From: Pseudomonadales bacterium
GTDB lineage: Bacteria; Pseudomonadota; Gammaproteobacteria; Pseudomonadales; Azotimanducaceae
DNA: 64,000 bases
NCBI GenBank assembly: GCA_024234635.1
Contig: JACKNX010000012.1
Coordinates: 62,001 to 126,000, forward strand
Direction of reading: 5' to 3'
The notes below the pieces were generated by a model, which was not told where the DNA came from, made no database searches, and was given only the letters and a program-made list of their open reading frames with translations. Shown piece after piece: positions 18,687 to 27,543 of the stretch (position 1 is the stretch's first letter; each line of letters starts with the position of its first letter). The position numbers and the translations under genes are program-made.

Positions 18687-18870
18687 CAGCTGGCCACGTT
18701 GCGATTGCCAGCGCTGTCGCGCATGGAACTTCGCTCCATGAGAGCTGCTGAACGCGCTGCCCTGGTACGCCAGCCAGGCAGGGCTGGCGAGCGGATGCAG
18801 CGAAAAAGTCTGTATTTGGCGCAAGACAGCGAAGCCGAAGACAGCTGAAAGAGTTCAGGAGGGACTTTTT
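18687..18870 (+). ncRNA. Structured repeat family, copy 1
   Basis: First of three related elements (others at 30360-30543 minus and 35685-35868 plus). Bases 18691-18730 are identical to 35689-35728. Four hairpins can form: 18722-18727/18735-18740; 18768-18775/18782-18789 (CGCCAGCC/GGCTGGCG, perfect); CTGT 18810-18813/ACAG 18826-18829 with loop ATTTGGCGCAAG; CTGAA 18845-18849/TTCAG 18854-18858. A GATGCAGCGAAAAA box lies at 18794-18807. It begins one base after the HDOD stop. RNA or DNA function is not known. Confidence 0.6.
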
Positions 18871-19015
18871 CCGCATCTCGTCAGGATGCACCACCGTGCT
18901 TCGTGCCGTGGGCATCGTGCGCATTGCCTCGCGCCCACCGTCGGGCGTAGCATCGGACCGAGGTTGCAGCTGGGGATGCGGCGACCAGAAAGGACATTCT
19001 CGAGGGGGGAATACA

Positions 19016-19648
19016 ATGATGAAAGCAGGCAAGGCATGCTTCGTGGTGGCAGTCATGATGATGGGCGGGCTCGCCATGGCGGATCCGGGCAAGGGCGGAT
19101 CAGCGCCCGCGCAGCAGGGCGACGTGGAAGATCTGCCCGTTTGTTACGCGCGGGGAACCGATACACTGGGATCCGCTGTCGACGCGGTTGCGGTTGCCGA
19201 TCTCAACGCGACGACAAACGTCGGCAACCCGGGTTTTGACGCCGGGCTCGCGCTGTATCGTGCCTGCTTCTCCGATGACTTTTCGTTCACGCTGCAATTC
19301 GACGGCGTGACCGCGTTGACGGTCCCTGATCCAGCGACCCGTACGGCAGATACCGATGCCGCGCTGCAATGGGCGAACTTCGTGAACAACGCATTTCGGG
19401 GGCCGGGTTACAAGAACACCCAGCATCACATGGGTTCCATCTCGAGTGAGATACGCGGCCGGCACGCGCAGGTCGTCTCGTACCTGATTGCTACCCATAC
19501 GTATGGTCCGGCAGGCGCCGCGCCTGAAGGCTCCACCGCTGTTGTCGGTGGAACATACACTGATGAAGCCGTGCGCGAACATGGCCACTGGGTGATCAAG
19601 CAGCGCACGCTCAACATCACCTCCAGCATCACCCATCTGGCGCCGTAG
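19016..19648 (+). CDS. Secreted NTF2/SnoaL-like protein of unknown function
   Basis: 210 residues with a signal peptide (MMKAGKACFVVAVMMMGGLA, cleavage probably after AMA at 22). The mature part resembles the SnoaL/NTF2-like cone fold: a helical front, then strands around HHMGSISSEIRGRHAQVVSYLIATHTYG and HGHWVIKQRTLNITSSI, where an exposed His/Arg pattern may form a pocket. The ATG at 19016 is preceded by GAGGGGGGA. It lies alone between repeat copy 1 and the convergent mmsB operon. No substrate is indicated. Confidence 0.6.
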   Translation: MMKAGKACFVVAVMMMGGLAMADPGKGGSAPAQQGDVEDLPVCYARGTDTLGSAVDAVAVADLNATTNVGNPGFDAGLALYRACFSDDFSFTLQFDGVTALTVPDPATRTADTDAALQWANFVNNAFRGPGYKNTQHHMGSISSEIRGRHAQVVSYLIATHTYGPAGAAPEGSTAVVGGTYTDEAVREHGHWVIKQRTLNITSSITHLAP

Positions 19649-19961
19649 CAGGGACGACAAGCGCCCCGTCGAACTGACCGGCACGGCATCCCCGTGTCGG
19701 CCGGTTCAGCACGAACGGGTGACCAACGGCCCCGCCGTTTGCCGTTGCACCTTCTTTACGTGGTCGACGTATACGCCGGCATCTCGACCGCGGTTTGCCC
19801 TTGCGTCGTCATCGGCCAGCCAGGCCGCATCGGGTCACGCCAGCACGAGTTTGCATGGCGATACCGGTTCTGCCTGGTGTCAGACGGTACACATTCGACT
19901 GGCGCGGTAGATCCATCGCTGCGCGCCTTCAGGGCGGTGCCCGGTGTCACCGCCCACCCGG
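19649..19961. other. Intergenic gap between convergent genes
   Basis: 313 bases between the NTF2-like gene and mmsB. It holds the hairpin at 19671-19707 and otherwise nothing recognised; the short frames crossing it have no protein signature. Confidence 0.45.
19671..19707 (+). terminator. Long hairpin after the NTF2-like gene
   Basis: Bases 19671-19686 pair with 19692-19707 (outer GAAC/GTTC, inner CACGG/CCGTG) with one mismatch, two G-U pairs and a short loop. No T-run follows. It lies 22 bases after the stop, so it is a likely transcript end or stabilising hairpin. Confidence 0.5.
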
Positions 19962-20855
19962 TCAGCCTTTCAGATCCGGTGCGTACAACCACTGAATGCT
20001 GGAGAAATCCAGCCGCCCCGCACCATTGGCCAGCGCATGGGTCTGGAACAGGTTGCGCGCCAGCGATCCCATCGGAATGCTGGATGCACTGCTCACCGCC
20101 GTCTCCAGCGCCAGCCCCAGGTCCTTGGTCATGAGATCGGTGAGGAAGCCACCGCTATACCCCCGGCTGGACGCCACGCCGTCCTGTACCCCAGGCCAGG
20201 GGTTGTAGACGTTCAGGCACCAGTTGCCACCGGACGACTTCTGCATGATCTCCGACAGCTTTGCCGGGTCGAGGCCGTTGCGCACACCCAGCGCCAGTGC
20301 TTCCGCCGTGCCCGCCATGCAGATGGCCAGCAACATGTTGTTGCACACCTTGGCAATCTGGCCGCTGCCGGAATCCCCGGCGTGATAGATGTTGGCACCC
20401 ATGGCTTCAAACAGCGGACGGCCGCGGTCGAGCCCGGCCTGCGAACCGCCGACGATGAACGTCAGCGTGCCATTCTGCGCACCAGCCGTGCCGCCGGAGA
20501 CCGGTGCATCCAGCATCGTGATGCCGCGATCTGCGAGTGCGCCGGCCACTTTGCGCGCGGTGCCCGGATCGATGGTGCTGCAGTCGATGACGAGCGTCTC
20601 CTTTCCCAGCACATCCGCCACGCCGTCAGCGCCGATATACAGGCTCTCGACGTGACGACCGGCGGGTAGCATGCTGACAAAAACATCGACGCCCGTTGCC
20701 GCGTCACGCGCCGAACCCGCGCCGCTGGCGCCTTCGACGCCTGCAATCAACGCGGGCACCAGGTCGAATACCTTGACCGTAAAACCGGCTTTTGCCAGGT
20801 TGGCCGCCATCGGACCACCCATGTTGCCAAGCCCCACGAAACCTACTGTTGTCAC
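19962..20855 (-). CDS. mmsB: 3-hydroxyisobutyrate dehydrogenase
   Basis: NAD-dependent oxidation of 3-hydroxyisobutyrate to methylmalonate semialdehyde in valine breakdown; 297 residues. Rossmann motif VGFVGLGNMGGPMA, substrate motif DAPVSGGTAGA, and catalytic Lys in GSGQIAKVCNN. The frame opens at GTG 20873, but AGGAGG stands five bases before the GTG at 20855, which also gives the usual N-terminus MTTVGFVG. Third gene of the operon, 47 bases after the hydrolase. Confidence 0.94.
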   Translation of the reverse strand: MTTVGFVGLGNMGGPMAANLAKAGFTVKVFDLVPALIAGVEGASGAGSARDAATGVDVFVSMLPAGRHVESLYIGADGVADVLGKETLVIDCSTIDPGTARKVAGALADRGITMLDAPVSGGTAGAQNGTLTFIVGGSQAGLDRGRPLFEAMGANIYHAGDSGSGQIAKVCNNMLLAICMAGTAEALALGVRNGLDPAKLSEIMQKSSGGNWCLNVYNPWPGVQDGVASSRGYSGGFLTDLMTKDLGLALETAVSSASSIPMGSLARNLFQTHALANGAGRLDFSSIQWLYAPDLKG

Positions 20856-20902
20856 GTCCACCTCCTCGTTCACTGAACCATCAACGCACAGGCTGATTGC
20901 GG

Positions 20903-22021
20903 TTACTTGCGCTGTCCGCTACCCAGATCGGCCAGCGGATTGACCGGCCATGGCGCTTCGAAATGACTGGTTACATAGCCTTCCGGCAGGTCGGCCAGCG
21001 CGGCATAGCGCCACTTCGGCGCATTGTCCTTGTCGATGAGCAGTGCGCGCACGCCTTCGGCGAAATCCGGATTCGTGGCGCAGTGCGTGGCGATCACCAT
21101 TTCCATGCGGAACGCATCGGCCAGGTCCAGGGTCTTCGCCCGCCGGATCTGCTCATGCACCACGCCGATGGAGGCGGCGCAGCCGGCTTTCATGGCGCCG
21201 ATGCAACGGTCGACCCACGGTGAGGTGCCAGCCAGACTTTCGATGCGGGCCGCGGTTTCCAGGAGGGTCTCGCGGGCATTGAGATCCGCTGGGATGGCCG
21301 CCAGTTCCGAGGTTGGCAGCGACGCAGCGGTGAAATCCTGAAGAAAGGCCGAAATTGCTGCATCGTCGGCCGCCCGATCACCACGGAGCGCCAGACCTTT
21401 GAGACCCGCGCGCAGCTCTGCCACCCGGCTGCCGTCTGCGACAAGCGTTCCCACGCCGCAGGCCATGGCATCCGCGGCATTGCAGTGGCTGCCGGTCATG
21501 CCAGTGAACACCGCAAGGTGTTCCGGCATGTTCTTCAGCAGCCAGGTGGTGCCTGCGTCCGGAAACAGCCCGATGGTGATCTCCGGAATCGCCACCCGTG
21601 ACTTTTCGGTAAGCACGCGATGCGAGCCCGCGCTCAGAATCCCCAGTCCACCACCCATCACGACGCCATGCCCGATGACGATCAACGGCTTCGGACAGGT
21701 GTGCAGCGCATAGTCGAGCCGGTATTCGCGTTCAAAAAAGTCGAACGGATAGCTGTCGACCACTTTGCCGGCGTCGTGATTGCGACGCATGGCATGATAC
21801 AGCGCCTGGATATCACCACCCGCGCAGAAGGCGCGATCGCCGGCGCCGGTGATCAGGATGGCCGCGACGTCGCCGCGCGCCACCCAGCCATCCAGGGCTG
21901 GCTGCAGCAGGTCGATCATCTCCAGGCTGAGGGAGTTCAGCGTCGCGGGGACATTGAGCTCGGCGTGCGCCAGCACGTGCCCGCCGGGAAGTGTGATTTC
22001 ATCGATCAGAACGCTGGCCAT
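20903..22021 (-). CDS. 3-hydroxyisobutyryl-CoA hydrolase
   Basis: Crotonase-fold thioesterase releasing 3-hydroxyisobutyrate from its CoA ester; 372 residues, the length of this subgroup rather than of hydratases. Oxyanion hole residues are in AFCAGGDIQALYH and HGVVMGGGLGILSAG; the catalytic acid lies in AIPEITIGLFPDAG. It starts 4 bases after the enoyl-CoA hydratase stop. Context with mmsB supports the valine role over a generic hydratase. Confidence 0.9.
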   Translation of the reverse strand: MASVLIDEITLPGGHVLAHAELNVPATLNSLSLEMIDLLQPALDGWVARGDVAAILITGAGDRAFCAGGDIQALYHAMRRNHDAGKVVDSYPFDFFEREYRLDYALHTCPKPLIVIGHGVVMGGGLGILSAGSHRVLTEKSRVAIPEITIGLFPDAGTTWLLKNMPEHLAVFTGMTGSHCNAADAMACGVGTLVADGSRVAELRAGLKGLALRGDRAADDAAISAFLQDFTAASLPTSELAAIPADLNARETLLETAARIESLAGTSPWVDRCIGAMKAGCAASIGVVHEQIRRAKTLDLADAFRMEMVIATHCATNPDFAEGVRALLIDKDNAPKWRYAALADLPEGYVTSHFEAPWPVNPLADLGSGQRK

Positions 22022-22025
22022 GGGC

Positions 22026-22814
22026 TTATCCGTTCACCCAGTTGGGGCTGCGCTTCTCCAGAAAGGCGTTGACCCCCTCCTTCTGGTCGATGGTGTCGAA
22101 CAGGCCGACAAACGCCTCTCGCTCATGTTTGTAGGAAGAACTGATGTCCGTTTCCCGCGCCCGCTGGATGAGCGACTTGCAGGCAGAAACCGCTGGCGGC
22201 GACTGCTTGCCCACGAGTTCGGCGAGCGCCAGCGCCCGCCCGAGCGCCTGACCGGTATCCACCACCTCCTCCACCAGACCGATCTTCTCCGCGGTGGCGG
22301 CGTCCACCCTTTCACCGCACAGGATCATGCGCTTGGCCCAACCTTCGCCCACCACCCAGGCCAGGTTCTGCGTGCCGCCGCCGCAGGGCAGCAGACCAAC
22401 AGTGGCTTCCGGCAGCGCCATCTGCGCCTGCCGTTCGGCGATGCGGATATCGCAGGCCAGCGCACATTCCAGACCACCGCCCATCGCATAGCCGTTGATG
22501 GCCGCGATGGTCACGCCGCGAAACCCGGCCAGCGCTTCGAAGGCGGCACCAAAATGTTCGGCCATGTTGCGCGCCACGTCTTTGTCACCGTCCGCGAACA
22601 GTTTCAGGTCCGCGCCCGCCGAAAAGAACTTCTCGCCCTTGCCGGTGATGACAATGGCATAGATTTCCTTGTCTTCGCTGGCCTGCTGCACCAGGAACCG
22701 CATGGCCGTCAGGCTTTCCGGGTCCCACGTGTTGGCGGGCGGATTGTTGATCGTGACCAGCAGGACATGCCCCCGCACGTCCACCAGCAGTTTCTCCGAG
22801 GTCTGTCGGATCAT
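22026..22814 (-). CDS. Enoyl-CoA hydratase (probably methacrylyl-CoA hydratase role)
   Basis: 262-residue crotonase with KFFSAGADLKLFADG and NGYAMGGGLECALACDIRIAE forming the oxyanion hole. The acid residue of LPEATVGLLPCGGGTQ is in place, consistent with hydratase activity. A frame is open to 23063, but ATG 22814 has GAGGAGA at 7 bases. As first gene before the hydrolase and mmsB it could supply the hydration of methacrylyl-CoA; this is inferred from order. Confidence 0.85.
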   Translation of the reverse strand: MIRQTSEKLLVDVRGHVLLVTINNPPANTWDPESLTAMRFLVQQASEDKEIYAIVITGKGEKFFSAGADLKLFADGDKDVARNMAEHFGAAFEALAGFRGVTIAAINGYAMGGGLECALACDIRIAERQAQMALPEATVGLLPCGGGTQNLAWVVGEGWAKRMILCGERVDAATAEKIGLVEEVVDTGQALGRALALAELVGKQSPPAVSACKSLIQRARETDISSSYKHEREAFVGLFDTIDQKEGVNAFLEKRSPNWVNG

Positions 22815-22854
22815 GGTGTTTCTCCTCGTGTTGCCACGCTGTCTGTCAAAGTCG

Positions 22855-23553
22855 TCAGGATACCGCGAACCAGTCGATGGGGGCTTGCCCCCGGGATTCC
22901 AGATAGGCGTTCGCCCGGGAAAAATGCCGACAACCGAAAAAACCCCGGTGCGCGGATAGCGGCGACGGATGGGGTGCCTCGAGCACGCAGTGGCGATGCC
23001 GGTCCACGATCTGCCCCTTTTTCTGCGCGTAACTGCCCCACAGCAGGAACACGAGACCCTCACGCCGTTCGTTCAGCAGGCCGACAATGCGGTCGGTAAA
23101 CCGTTCCCATCCCTTGCCCTGGTGCGAACCTGCCCTTCCACGCTCCACCGTCAGCACGGCATTGAGCAGCAACACACCCTGGCGTGCCCAGGCATCGAGG
23201 CAACCCCGATCCCGCGGCATGTGGTGCTTGCCACCGCCCAGATCGCTGTCGATCTCCTGAAAGATGTTGTGCAGCGATGGTGGTTGCGGTACGCCGGATT
23301 GCACGGAAAAACACAGACCGTGCGCCTGGCCAGGCCCGTGGTAGGGATCCTGGCCGATGATCACCACCTTCACCTGCTCCACGGGACACATGTCCAGCGC
23401 CGCAAAAATTGCCTTGCCCGGCGGGTAGATGACCTTGCGTGCCGCTTTCTCCCGGGAAAGAAAGTCCCTCAGCGCCTGCATGTACGATGCCTCGAACTCC
23501 GTGGCGAGCGCGGTCCGCCACGAGGCTTCGAGCTGCACCGCCCTCGCGGTCAC
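22855..23553 (-). CDS. ung: Uracil-DNA glycosylase
   Basis: Family 1 UDG that excises uracil from DNA; 232 residues. The water-activating motif GQDPYHG is at about 67-73 and the leucine loop HPSPLSAHRGFFGCRHF near 195-211. It starts at GTG, overlapping the lysS stop as GTGA, so translation is probably coupled. The following enoyl-CoA hydratase begins 40 bases downstream; whether they share a transcript is unclear. Confidence 0.96.
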   Translation of the reverse strand: MTARAVQLEASWRTALATEFEASYMQALRDFLSREKAARKVIYPPGKAIFAALDMCPVEQVKVVIIGQDPYHGPGQAHGLCFSVQSGVPQPPSLHNIFQEIDSDLGGGKHHMPRDRGCLDAWARQGVLLLNAVLTVERGRAGSHQGKGWERFTDRIVGLLNERREGLVFLLWGSYAQKKGQIVDRHRHCVLEAPHPSPLSAHRGFFGCRHFSRANAYLESRGQAPIDWFAVS

Positions 23554-25046
23554 GACACCAGCGGCCGCATCAGCGGGAACAGGATGACATCGCGGATGCT
23601 GGACGAGCCGGTGAGCAGCATCGCCAGGCGATCCACGCCAATGCCCTCGCCTGCGGTGGGTGGCAGCCCGTATTCCAGGGCCTCCACGTAGTCCTGGTCG
23701 TAATGCATGGCTTCGTCATCGCCAGCGTCCTTGGCCGCCGCCTGCTCGGCAAAGCGCGCCGCCTGGTCCACCGGGTCGTTCAGCTCGGAGAAGCCGTTGG
23801 CGTACTCCCGCCCCAGAATGAACAATTCGAAGCGGTCGGTGACCTCGGGATCGTCGTCATTGCGGCGGGCCAGCGGCGAGATCTCCGCCGGGTAGCCGGT
23901 GATGAAGGTCGGCTGCAGCAGTTTTTCCTCGACCCGAGCCTCGAACAGTTCCGACTGCAACCGCCCCAGCCCCCAGTCCGCCTCCACGGCAATGTTCATT
24001 GCACGCATCGCCGCCGCGAGACGATCGCGGTCACCGGCAACGTCCGCGTCGACTCCAGCCAGCGCCACCAGCGATTCCGCCATCGTCATGCGCGTGAACG
24101 GCCGGCCGAAATCGAGTTCACTGTCCTGGAAGGTAATCACTTCCGTGCCGCACAAGGTGCGCACCAGGTGACGCAGCAGTTCCTCCGTGAGGGCGATCAG
24201 GTCGTTGTAGTCCGCATACGCCTGGTAGAACTCGAGCATCGTGAACTCGGGATTGTGCCGCGTGGACAGCCCCTCGTTGCGAAAGCTGCGGTTGATCTCG
24301 AACACCCGCTCGAAGCCACCCACCACCAGCCGCTTGAGATACAGCTCCGGCGCGATACGCAGATACAACGGCATGTCGAGCGCGTTGTGGTGCGTTACGA
24401 ACGGCTTGGCCGTGGCACCACCCGGAATGGGATGCATCATCGGCGTTTCCACTTCCATGAATCCACGGTCGCGGAAGAACTCACGCAGCAAGCGCACCAG
24501 TTGCGTGCGCACGAGGAACACCTTGCGGCCATCCTCGTTCATGATCAGATCCAGATAGCGCCGCCGGTAACGGGTTTCGGTATCCGTGAGCCCATGGAAT
24601 TTTTCCGGCAGCGGGCGCAGCGTTTTGTTGAGCAGGTGCGCCTCGCTGGCCGCCACGGTGAGCTCGCCCTTGTTCGTACGCATCAGCGTACCGGCGATAC
24701 CGACGATGTCGCCGATATCCCACCACTCCTTGAATTCCTCGTAAGCCTCCCCCAGCGCATCCTGCGTGAGATAGCACTGAAGGCGTCCGGAGAAGTCCTC
24801 GATGGTGATGAAGCTCGCCTTGCCCATTACCCGCCGCAGCATGACACGCCCGCAGACGCGGGCGGGAATTGCCGCCGCTTCCAGCGCCGCCTTGTCCATG
24901 CCGAGGGTACGTTCGGCCAGCGCGAGCGCCGTGTCCTCACGGCGGAAATCGTTGCGATAAACACCATTTTTCGCCAGCCACGCGTCACGCTTGGCACGGC
25001 GTACGGCCATGACGTCGTGGTGTTCCTGCTGGGTATCGTCAGTCAT
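23550..25046 (-). CDS. lysS: Lysyl-tRNA synthetase, class II
   Basis: Charges tRNA-Lys; 498 residues. An N-terminal OB-fold (RVMLRRVMGKASFITIEDFSG) binds the anticodon. The catalytic core has motif 2 (FEINRSFRNEG...HNPEFTMLEFY) and motif 3 (GEGIGVDRLAMLLT). The frame reaches 25190, but the ATG at 25046 follows AAGGCGGG and overlaps the prfB stop by one base. prfB-lysS coupling is classical. Confidence 0.96.
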   Translation of the reverse strand: MTDDTQQEHHDVMAVRRAKRDAWLAKNGVYRNDFRREDTALALAERTLGMDKAALEAAAIPARVCGRVMLRRVMGKASFITIEDFSGRLQCYLTQDALGEAYEEFKEWWDIGDIVGIAGTLMRTNKGELTVAASEAHLLNKTLRPLPEKFHGLTDTETRYRRRYLDLIMNEDGRKVFLVRTQLVRLLREFFRDRGFMEVETPMMHPIPGGATAKPFVTHHNALDMPLYLRIAPELYLKRLVVGGFERVFEINRSFRNEGLSTRHNPEFTMLEFYQAYADYNDLIALTEELLRHLVRTLCGTEVITFQDSELDFGRPFTRMTMAESLVALAGVDADVAGDRDRLAAAMRAMNIAVEADWGLGRLQSELFEARVEEKLLQPTFITGYPAEISPLARRNDDDPEVTDRFELFILGREYANGFSELNDPVDQAARFAEQAAAKDAGDDEAMHYDQDYVEALEYGLPPTAGEGIGVDRLAMLLTGSSSIRDVILFPLMRPLVS

Positions 25047-26144
25047 TACAGACCCGCCTTCAGACTTGCCTCGATGAGATCGTCGATGTCGCCATCGAGC
25101 ACATTGCCCGGATCGCTGCGTTCGATGTTGGTGCGCAGATCCTTCACCCGCGACTGATCGAGCACGTAGGACCGGATCTGGCTGCCCCACCCGATATCCG
25201 CCTTGGAATCCTCAAGCGCCTGTTGTTCCGCCCGACGCTTGAGCATCTCCAGCTCGTACAGCTTCGCACGCAGTTGCTTGATCGCCTTGTCCTTGTTCTG
25301 GTGCTGCGAGCGTTCGGTCTGGCACTGTACCACCGTGTTCGTCGGCAGGTGGGTAAGCCGCACGGCGGAGTCCGTCCGGTTGACGTGCTGCCCGCCGGCG
25401 CCGCTGGCCCGATAGGTGTCCACGCGTACATCGCCCATGTTGAGATCAATTTCGATGTCATCGTCAATTTCCGGTGACACGAACACGGACGCAAATGAAG
25501 TATGTCGCCGGTTGCCGGAATCGAAGGGCGATTTCCGCACGAGCCGGTGCACGCCGGTTTCCGTGCGCAGCCAGCCGAAAGCGTACTCACCTTCCAGGTG
25601 GATGGTTGCACTCTTGATGCCAGCGACTTCTCCGGGTGAGACCTCTTCGATCTCCGCCTTGAAGCCACGCTTCTCCGCCCACTTCAGGTACATGCGCAGC
25701 AGCATCTCCGCCCAGTCCTGGGCTTCGGTGCCGCCCGAGCCTGCCTGGATGTCCATGAAGGCCGCATGACTGTCCATCTCGCCGGAGAACATGCGACGGA
25801 ATTCGAGCTCCTCCAGCCGCTTCTCCACCGCATCGAGCTCAGCATCGACATCGTCGATTGCCTGCCGGTCGCCTTCCTCCGCAGCCAGTTCCGCGAGTTC
25901 CGAAAGATCCGTCAGGTTGTCGTGCAGCGTGCGCAGCACACCGACAATCATTTCGAGGCTGGAACGCTCCCTGCCCAGCGCCTGCGCGCGCTCGGCGTTG
26001 TCCCACACGCCGGGTTCAGCCAGCTCTCGCTCCACTTCCTCGTAGCGCGCTTCCTTGCCAGCGTAGTCAAAGATACCCCCGAAGCGTGACGTCACGGGCG
26101 GCCAGGTCCTTGATGCGTTCGCGTACCGATGTGATCTCTGCCAT
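25046..26144 (-). CDS. prfB: Peptide chain release factor 2, programmed +1 frameshift
   Basis: Terminates translation at UGA and UAA. The product is 365 residues, equal to E. coli RF2, but only if the ribosome shifts: the zero frame runs 25 codons from ATG 26144 (MAEITSVRERIKDLAARDVT, then LRGYL) to a UGA at 26067-26069, and the +1 frame then continues DYAGKEARYEEVE. The catalytic GGQ is in ASGAGGQHVNRT, and the UGA-specific part of domain 2 is present. A continuous frame open from 26215 lacks the family N-terminus and should not be used as the start. Confidence 0.95.
26066..26081 (-). promoter_or_regulatory. prfB autoregulatory frameshift site
   Basis: The minus-strand message reads CGG GGG TAT CTT TGA C: a Shine-Dalgarno-like G run, the slippery CUU codon and the poorly terminated UGA C. 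This matches the well-known RF2 feedback site, where low RF2 raises the shift. Confidence 0.93.
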
Positions 26145-26238
26145 GGGGATGGACGGCTCCGGAAAAAGCCGGGCATTTTAGGGCAGTTGCGGGGAATTCG
26201 CTCCTGCCAATTCATCCGGCAGGCCGGCCGCCCCTGAT

Positions 26239-27465
26239 TCAGCCTTCCAGCGGCAGAATCTGCGGCACGCGCATGTCTGCGGGCACGCAGCGCTCGCCCA
26301 GCGCACGGTCCACGCTGGCTTCATGGTGGTAAATACGGCGCTCGTGATAGCTGGTGAGAAAACCGTCCAGCACCTGCGTCTGCATGGCTTTCTGGATCTG
26401 GTCGAGCATCGCCGTGTCCTCGTCCATGACCACCCCGTAGTACACCGATCCCCGCTTCTCCTCGTCGCTGAGTTCGCGATCGCCCCAGTCGGGCAGCATC
26501 ACGTACCACTCCGACAAGGTGCGGTCGATACCCAGAGGCCAGAACTGCTGAAGTGTCAGCGTGGGCACGCCGTCGGGCCGGCGGTTCTGCGACGGGGTCA
26601 GATGATTGGGGAAGAGCAGGTAAGACACGTTCACGTGCTTCATCAGCCCGTTGACCGGAATATCCGCCCGTGCCACATCGGCGCGCGCCTGCGCCGCGTC
26701 ATAGCCCCGGTTCGGCACCACCATGCGGCTGTGCCCGCGATCCAGCAATTGGTGCGCGCTGCCCCGGTAGTCCAGCGACAGCGCCACCGTCTCCGGGTGC
26801 ACCGTGTTGATGTGATAGACCTCGATGTTGGCTTCAATCGCCACCTTCCAGTTGCACTCGAGGACCTTTGTGCCCCGGTTCGCCACGCGCAGCCCGTCGA
26901 ACCAGGACACCTCATCATGAATCGGGCCGAACCAGTCCTTCAGCGGCGGTGCGTCGGGATCGAGGTTGATGAACACGAATCCCTGCCACACATCGCACTG
27001 CACGTGCTTGAGATGCATCGCGCCGGCATCGAAGTCGTTGTGAAAGTCACGACGTCCTGGCACACCTTTCAGGTTGCCTTCCAGGTCATAAACCCACGAA
27101 TGGATGACGCATTTCAGGTTGGGACTCGCCAGTATGCCGTTCTCGCCGAGCACCACCGGGCCGCCGCGATGCTGACACACGTTCCAGAAGGCGCGGATGC
27201 GCTGGTCCTGGCCTTTCACCAGCACCACCGACGCACCGCCCCATTTGTCCATGACCTTGTAGCTGCCGACCGCCGGAAACTCGTGCACCGTGCCGGCGAA
27301 CAGCCAGGAGCGCCTGAACAGGCCAAGCTCCGCTTCGTAGAGGTCCCTGTCCAGGTACCGCCGTGCCGGAATGCGCGGCAGGTTGGGAAACGTCGCGGGC
27401 GGCGCCGTGCGCGCGAATTCATAGTCGATGTCGTCGAGAATTTCCTCAACCGCCTTGCGTTCCAT
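26239..27465 (-). CDS. Rieske non-heme iron oxygenase, alpha subunit
   Basis: 408 residues. The Rieske [2Fe-2S] ligands are Cys97-x-His99 (CQHRG) and Cys119-x2-His122 (CVIHSW). The catalytic iron ligands lie in NIEVYHINTVH (about 213-223), with Glu where many ring-hydroxylating enzymes have the bridging Asp. C-terminal hydrophobic pocket domain follows. No ferredoxin, reductase or beta subunit lies nearby, so electron donors must be elsewhere. ATG 27465 is preferred over ATG 27471 because GGAG then sits at 9 bases. Substrate unknown: aromatic acids, quaternary amines or carnitine-like compounds are all possible. Confidence 0.85.
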   Translation of the reverse strand: MERKAVEEILDDIDYEFARTAPPATFPNLPRIPARRYLDRDLYEAELGLFRRSWLFAGTVHEFPAVGSYKVMDKWGGASVVLVKGQDQRIRAFWNVCQHRGGPVVLGENGILASPNLKCVIHSWVYDLEGNLKGVPGRRDFHNDFDAGAMHLKHVQCDVWQGFVFINLDPDAPPLKDWFGPIHDEVSWFDGLRVANRGTKVLECNWKVAIEANIEVYHINTVHPETVALSLDYRGSAHQLLDRGHSRMVVPNRGYDAAQARADVARADIPVNGLMKHVNVSYLLFPNHLTPSQNRRPDGVPTLTLQQFWPLGIDRTLSEWYVMLPDWGDRELSDEEKRGSVYYGVVMDEDTAMLDQIQKAMQTQVLDGFLTSYHERRIYHHEASVDRALGERCVPADMRVPQILPLEG

Positions 27466-27543
27466 TGTCATGCACTCCGGTTGTTGACGCGTGCCTGCCG
27501 AGGGCGCCGGTCAGGCGCCGAGACGGAACGACACGACCCTGGC

